In this document: in pieces, positions 58,015-64,000 of the stretch
Numbering within the stretch: position 1 is the first letter of the stretch
Layout of the letters: the number at the start of each line of letters is the position of its first letter
DNA from: Owenia fusiformis
Lineage: Eukaryota > Annelida > Polychaeta > Sabellida > Oweniidae
Direction of reading: 5' to 3'
Assembly: GCA_903813345.2 (NCBI GenBank)
Contig: CAIIXF020000008.1
Coordinates: forward strand, 505,341 to 569,340
DNA: 64,000 nt
The notes under the pieces: generated by a model
Told to the model about the DNA's origin: nothing
Seen by the model: the letters and a program-made list of their open reading frames with translations, nothing else
Databases searched by the model: none
Made by a program: the position numbers and the translations under genes

Positions 58015-59726
58015 TTAATGCTTCTAGAGTGAAGTCAATTTCCAAACAATCAAAACATTTTGAAAAATCTGCAAAAATAATAGCAGAATCTAATGTTTTT
58101 CTATATTTATTAGCATATTTGATTACGTCATTTATTAGCCTTATATTATATCCAATAAATCTTGCTTTAATATAGCCCTGTTGATCTTGATTTATAATTA
58201 GTGGTAATATTTTATGAAGTCTCTGAGCTAAAATGTGGGCACATAATTTGTAGTCTGCATTAAGCATAGTTAAGGGTCTCCGCAGTTACTTAATATTTGG
58301 TTATCGTTTTTCTTATGTAACAACTTTATAATGCCTAATCTCTGAGAGAAAATTAATTGTCCTTTACTGTAACCATAATTTAAAACATCAGTTACCATTT
58401 TACCAATTAATGGCCAAAATGTTTGATAGAATTCAACAGTTAATCCATCTTGTCCTGGAGATTAATTAAGCTTCATGCTAAAAATAGAATTTTCATAAGT
58501 AAGCCCTCCTTCACAGAGATCTGCTTCCTCTTTAGTTAATGCTCGTTTAATATTAGTATTATCTAAATAATTTTTGATTTTATCCTTTTGTATATTTTTT
58601 GAAGTATAAAGGGTTTTATAGAAATTCTCCTGCATTTGTAATATTTCGTTCTGATTACTAACTACAGTTCCATCAGGGCGTTTTAAATTATATATTGTTT
58701 GACTCTTCTGTTGGTGTTTTTCAAGGCCAAGGAAAAATTTGTATTACGTTCACCTTCCTCTATCCACTGTACACGTGGCCGTATTTGGGCAGCTTTTGCT
58801 TCATACTCAAGTATAGTATTATAACGAAGTTGATATATATCATTATCATCATAATAACTAATCTTACTAAGTAAAAATTGTTTCAGTGTTTCACGTGTTT
58901 TTGCTTTATGCTTAGCATACTTTACTTTAAATACCTCCCATTGATCTCCACAGTCAAGAGAAACATCTGCCTGAGAAAATATATTAGTTATCAAGAATTT
59001 GAAATTATTGTCTGTAAGTAGACTATTGTTTAGTTTTTTTAGGAAATAAAGTCAAGTAACAGCTCTTATCATATCTCATAGACATATGAATCCCTGTTCA
59101 ATCCCCCCCCCCCTTAGTTCAGTTTTAATTTTTTTAAATTATATTTTATATATTAACTTAAGATATTTTTTATAACTAACTTAAAAAGCCAACAATGACA
59201 TTAGTTTTGTGATAATAACGTGCCTGCTTATAAGTATTTATTACAGGTCGTGATTTATAGCAAAAACATTGAGTTTGACAAGTAAGCAACGATGGGCCTC
59301 TTTTAATAGATCTCATATCTTAGAAGCGTATTAGTTTAAAAATATCCTTTTTAGAAGACCTCACATATTTTACCATGTACTATGCCCCATTCATTTAGCA
59401 ATTCAATAATGTAAACTTTCTCTTGAAAAATAAATCTTCCAGATTTGTTGAATTTTGCAGAAATGCCACATTCCCTCTGTTCATATTTTGTCTGATCACC
59501 AGGCGTAACTTATGTTATATCATTATTATATAGTTTAGAGGTGCATTAGCTGCATTTATGGATAATAAACTGCAAAAAATCAAAAAAATTGTTGGTGCCT
59601 AGCCTCAAACTTGCCCAAAAGAATGGTTATGATCTCAACCTCTAATGTTGAAATACCAGTGCTTGAAAAAATCACTTAACTTGAAATTTACGAAAGATAG
59701 TTGATTCCATGGTAAGCACTGGTATT

Positions 59727-59933
59727 TTAACAAAGATAAATTGGGATCATAGCCACCACAAATCTACATAATGCACTTTTAAGCATGGCCATGTATACTT
59801 TATGACTTAATCTAAATAATATAGTTACATAATCTAAAACTGATTTCCCTTTATAATTATCTTTGTCATTTTGTTCCTGGTATCTTTTATAATCATTAAA
59901 TATACCTAAACAGGTCTTGAACTTATTAAACAC
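59727..59933 (-). pseudogene. Fragment of a LINE A-like endonuclease domain
   Basis: The minus frame has YQEQNDKDNYKGKSVLDYV, which parallels RYLKQNDNDPLKGKSVIDYV of LINE A (near residue 370). It is only about 40 codons long with no other motif, a decayed internal fragment. Confidence 0.6.
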
Positions 59934-60297
59934 TAATCAAGAACAGAGTAAATTCTTAAAGGACTTGACTTGGACAACTTAGGAACATTTCAAGAATTGA
60001 TATCATTCACATACCTAAAGCCCATATAATCACAATATTAAAGTAATATATTTGCGGAAACAAGGATATAGGTACAAAATTAACTCAAATTTATTTGAAT
60101 ATGGATATACAATGTGTCACTAACAAATGCTTTTAAGGACTTTTAAAAGTATTTCAGTTTAAAACATGTACATAAACGTTAAAATGAAACAAAATAGATT
60201 AACGAACAAAAAATGTGAACAATGAATAATAAATACTCAGGTTATGAACATTAATGTGCATTTAACAAATACAAATGTTCAATTTACGAATACATAT

Positions 60298-60507
60298 CAG
60301 TGATCTCCCCAGCATTAAAGCAAGTAGGTGCAGCATCCACCTGAGATTTTAAAACAGGCTTGCACCCACCTGAGATTTCATTTGCACCCACTTGAAAATG
60401 AGAAAAATCATGTAAAATAGGCATATTTTTACCAATTCTGGACTTAATTGTGAACATGAGAATTTTGCACCCGGCCACTTGAGGAAAAATTCCTGGGGAG
60501 GACACTG
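60298..60507. mobile_element. 210-bp MITE, CAGTG termini, 5-bp target duplication
   Basis: The left end is cagtgatctccccag; the right end reversed is cagtgtcctccccag. CATAT flanks both sides (60293-60297 and 60508-60512). Inside, a phrase with 'cacctgagattt' is repeated. Open frames across it are artefacts. Confidence 0.75.
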
Positions 60508-60509
60508 CA

Positions 60510-62420
60510 TATTTTTAAATGGAAATAATGAAGTAGAAAACATTCCATAATCCTTGGCTATTTAAAATATTGTTTTCCATTTCATTAACAAATAATGAAA
60601 ATAACAGGGGAGATAAGCAACTGACAAAGATAAAATGAATTTGAAGATTAACTCAATCAATACTGGGGCAAAAAGCACTATAATACTGACGATATTTTGA
60701 AAATTGCCATATATGGTACCTCTGAAATAATATATATTGTATATACATGGGCATACATATATAGTGTTATATATCATTTTAAAGCATATGATATACTCTT
60801 TCAGAATGAATAGTTTTTTAAGTCCCATTTTATAAGTTGTCATGGTTACAAGATTCCCAAAAATACATTGGGTTTGTGCTTGGACTTGATATCACGTCCT
60901 TAGTAGTCAACGTATGTGGTTTATGACGTCATATCACGTCCTTAGTAGCGAATGAGTTAAAAATGTTGTTAAATGCTGAAAAATCCGAAAGTACAAGTGT
61001 GGGAAAGTTTTACCTAATCTAAGCGGGATATTCTTAAATGGTACATTTAGACTGATGTCTGTTTCTACCACTTAGATTTTCTACCTCTTAGCTTTTGCTT
61101 GCATATTTAACATTTGAACTTTCTTTGTTTTTTTATTTTCGTCACTTGTTTTATCATTGTAATTGTCATGAGTTAATTGATTTGTTCTTCATGGAATGGG
61201 TCATTTTTATCATTGTAATCATTGTAATTGTCATCAGTTCTTGGAATTAATCCCTGGATTATTTACTCTACCAACAGTTTTATGCCAAAAGGTGTTTTTT
61301 TTAGACAGCATGGCATTAATAAAAATGTAATTTTTTCAATACCTATAACATTAAATCATTTAATATGTAGGAAGTACAAGTTATACATTGTATATACGTG
61401 AGAACATTTATATTTTAACTATTAAAATTAAGTTCCCAATATTCTCAGATAAAAATTTTATTTTAGCCCCAATAATGTTAAATTCAATGTTTCAGTCTAC
61501 AGGTTACTTCAGGTGCTAGGGTGCTGAAGTAAATTAGATGAAAAAGTTTTTTTGTGGGCACTTCTCATTATTCTTTTCAACATGAAATGCTAAACATACA
61601 ATATATACAGGTATAAACAAAGGAAAATATACTAATTATGATCTGTTACCTATTACTTGAGTTCAATATTTGGCCAATCTCATTCTAGCCCCAAATATAC
61701 AGAAAACAAGGCTTTGTATAAAAAGCCTCGTATCCATGTACATGGGTCATTATACAGTCTTTGAAGTATTCAATTCTAGTTTTCGCTAACTTAGACATGA
61801 TATACTCATAGTATTTATTTATAGATGTGATACATATATTTGTCTAATCAAAGATAGCATTAAAGACAGATACAGATGATAATTCCCCAGATGATTCACT
61901 ATCTGGTTCAAAATTGAATGATGGGGGAGTAGTACACCCATAAAGACAAGGTTGTTATGCCATCTCAATGTGGCAATATAGTGACTTTCTTGAAAATAAG
62001 AATAAAAAATACTTTAGTGTAGATTGCTTCTATGGTGATCGAGCATTTCAATTTCGCAATTCTGATGAAGGATAAACTTTCATTTATAAGACATGTACAT
62101 GATGATGCCCAGAGGGCTAGTGGAATATCATCTTGTGAAACTGTCACAGGTATTCACTGAAAATAGAATATTTGTTTTATTATATCACTGTCATAATGTC
62201 TTCTATAATATTAAATTATACTAAGTGTATAATACAAATGGCATTGGACTAATTCAATCCTGGGGATGTATAAAATAAAAATTACACTGGACTAAGTTGT
62301 GACTGGTAGATATCATTTATTGATTATTGCTAGTTATTTTTAGTCAAGTGCAGGACAAAGACCAATCAGAGAGTGAGGAATATGACAGTGATATAATATT
62401 TGTTATTCAGAATTTTGCTG
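60510..62420. other. Gene-free interval
   Basis: AT-rich, no gene recognised. An 18-bp phrase, atatcacgtccttagtag, is repeated at 60888 and 60931. A short direct repeat of 'tcattgtaattgtcatnagtt' lies at 61154 and 61219. Confidence 0.45.
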
Positions 62421-62425
62421 ATTAA

Positions 62426-63118
62426 CCTTTACCATGCTGCCTTATTTCAGCAAATATATCCCACGCAACTGGCTTATTTTTCAAAGAGTGCAAAAAATGA
62501 TATGCCTGGACTAAATAATTAATATCTCAATAACTACTGAATGAATCTGGATAAAATTTTCACAAAGGGAAGACACAGTGGCCTGGCTCATGAAAAAAAT
62601 GTTCTCATGAATTTTTTCGTACATTAACACGACTGGGCATAAATATACCATGAATACTCCTCCGGAATCCGCCGCTCCGCCTCTTCGTCTGGTCAGAATC
62701 CAAATCTGAATTTGCAGCGATCAAATGTTCAATTTTTCAATTCAGAAAATATTCTAGCTTCTATTTTCGATGACCGTTATCGGCTTCCAAGAGCCTAAAG
62801 AGCTCGAAATCGTAATCCATTTCCTCCACATTTTCGTTGTGATCGTATTTGTCCACCATTTTGTACGATTCGTTCACTAAAAACGACTTAAACACTGTTT
62901 AAATTGTTGAATTGAGAATTATTTTTCGAAATATCGCATTTCTAGGTCAACAGGAAGTCATGTTAGGCACTGAATAAATCGGGCAATCTAATTGGACAAT
63001 ACGAATGGCGCGAAAAAGTAAAGTTTTTAAAAGTTTGAAATCGGGCGTACGGGTCCGCCGGCAGTTGTGAGAGACATTTTAGTCTCGGCGGACGAGTCCG
63101 CCGGCAGCACGCTAAAGG
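62426..63118. mobile_element. 693-bp TTAA-flanked element (CCTTTA..GCTGCC termini)
   Basis: TTAA at 62422-62425 and 63119-63122. The left end is cctttaccatgctgcc; the right end reversed is cctttagcgtgctgccggcg. The right end also has a ggcggacgagtccgcc palindrome. A middle part contains GC-rich stretches (cctccggaatccgccgctcc near 62658). It shares a 'ctgccgacgag'-like subterminal word with the MITE at 41903, suggesting one superfamily. No transposase frame seen. Confidence 0.7.
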
Positions 63119-63122
63119 TTAA

Positions 63123-64000
63123 GAAACTTTTTAGTCTTGATTTTAAAATACTCAGAGAAGGGCTATTTCTGATAATTATTAATTTTCAGTGGATTATTCC
63201 AAATACAATTATCTGTCCTTGAATTTTGATGACTTTGATCATTACGATAATAATAGTCACTGAAAGCTGAGGATAACTTGTCAAGTTATTGTACCAATTA
63301 TATACAAATTGGCAAACGTTGTATTCACAATTTGCTCACAATTTAAATTGTTTAAATAAAGAAGATGAATGCTATTTTTCACTTTTTCAAAGATAATAAT
63401 CTTAAAAATGTTTTTTTGAAGTTTTCAACAGTTGTCAATCCAGAGCAGTGGTATAGTTGCTACCCTAAACTACAATACAGTAAAGATTTTTACAATAACA
63501 CAATCATTTGTCTACTATAAGAATTCTTATTATTTGGGAGAATTTAAATATTTTACCCCTTTTTTGCACTTTGAATCTTAAATAACTTTTGATTGTCACC
63601 AATTGATAACATATCACAGATCTTTTGGCAGATTTTACATTTGAGCTTCTAAGTAATCCATTGGTACATCAATTGTACATATTGTCTGCAATTTTGTCAC
63701 TCCCTATAGATCTGATTCTACCTTTAAGATATTGTAAATGTCATCTTTTTTTACATGGTTTCAATATCCATCGTGTCTATCTCTTGACCCAGTGGAAAGC
63801 AATGATGGGTTAGTGAAAGAAAAAAATATTTTTCTCTATTTTGTAGAGCAATGATCATCACCTATAATTAATTATCATATTAAATATCATTAACATTACA
63901 TTCCCAATAAAACAAGTTGCCAATAGGCATTCCATTAGAACTCATTTGGTAAGATTAGGATCTTTTATTGCCACATTTTACTAAGGGGTTACTTTGTACC
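63123..64000. other. Gene-free interval at the right edge
   Basis: No coding region or clear repeat recognised; AT-rich throughout. Confidence 0.4.

Larger units (their letters stand above)
55495..58994 (-). pseudogene. L1/Tx1-type LINE ORF2, minus strand, broken by insertions, stops and frameshifts
   Basis: Blocks in order on the minus strand: a pre-RT helix region (58683-58994), GQDGLTVEFYQTFWPLIG near 58440, MLNADYKLCAHILAQRL (58267), IIFADFSKCFDCLEIDF near 58080, GIRQGCPISALIYLIAAE near 57390 and CQLADDTTLFV near 57270. These are followed by the thumb, a WDGKRDKIKR-type region (56850) and a C-terminal knuckle (CDICGQVEDFKHLFFQC near 55780). The F-ADF...C palm motif and QLADD box mark an L1-group RT. 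The endonuclease is missing (5' truncation). A frameshift near 58290, stops near 58460 and 56176, and insertions at 56234-56438 and 57530-58014 break it. Confidence 0.85.

Overview
The window is AT-rich animal nuclear DNA. Genes have spliceosomal introns with GT..AG borders, intergenic and intronic space is large, and there is a dense, nested load of transposable elements and tandem repeats. The gene families and repeat types (a CR1-group LINE with an esterase-like ORF1, a Penelope-like element, dispersed repeats opening with a cccaccgaac motif followed by tccg runs) suggest a lophotrochozoan invertebrate, perhaps a bivalve mollusc. That placement is inference. No bacterial operon, CRISPR array or phage is present.

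Four host genes can be supported. (1) Minus strand, 3391-5347: a four-exon gene for a secreted, 153-residue SnoaL/NTF2-like protein, assembled from short exons whose phases all agree. (2) Minus strand, 12494-14376: a two-exon, four-pass membrane protein of the MS4A/CD20-like type, with a 22-base minisatellite in its intron. (3) Plus strand, 32046-42558: fifteen consecutive in-phase exons (722 codons) of THADA, the tRNA 2'-O-methylation cofactor; both ends of the gene are missing or unrecognised. (4) Minus strand, 42991-43926: an uninterrupted class A peptide-type GPCR just past the last THADA exon, probably nested in a THADA intron. A fifth locus (9094-10092, minus) is only a candidate.

The rest is mobile and repetitive. 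1-1260 holds two fragments of a GIY-YIG Penelope-like element in a 0.4-kb inverted repeat. 15.8-22.6 kb is a 79-bp satellite split by two head-to-tail CR1-group LINEs, followed by decayed LINE tails. 23.4-24.9 kb is a three-level nest: a dispersed repeat, holding a SINE-like element, holding a MITE whose empty site survives at 42.7 kb. A 25-bp satellite lies at 25 kb. THADA introns carry a retroelement RT fragment, a copied exon piece, a 30-bp minisatellite and a TTAA-flanked MITE. 44.4-49.5 kb is a 5.1-kb element with perfect 35-bp terminal inverted repeats but no credible coding capacity, only internal tandem repeats. 51.7-55.4 kb has several foldback elements. 55.4-59.0 kb is a dead L1/Tx1-type LINE (minus) split by two later insertions. 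60.3-63.1 kb contains two more MITE-like elements.

The observations I consider most useful are the ORF-less 5.1-kb TIR element, a 3'-terminal hairpin and tail shared by two LINEs and two SINE-like copies, a 15-nt CAG-N9-CAG terminal signature shared by three different MITE families with 5-bp target duplications, and several insertions whose empty sites can be read inside this same window.
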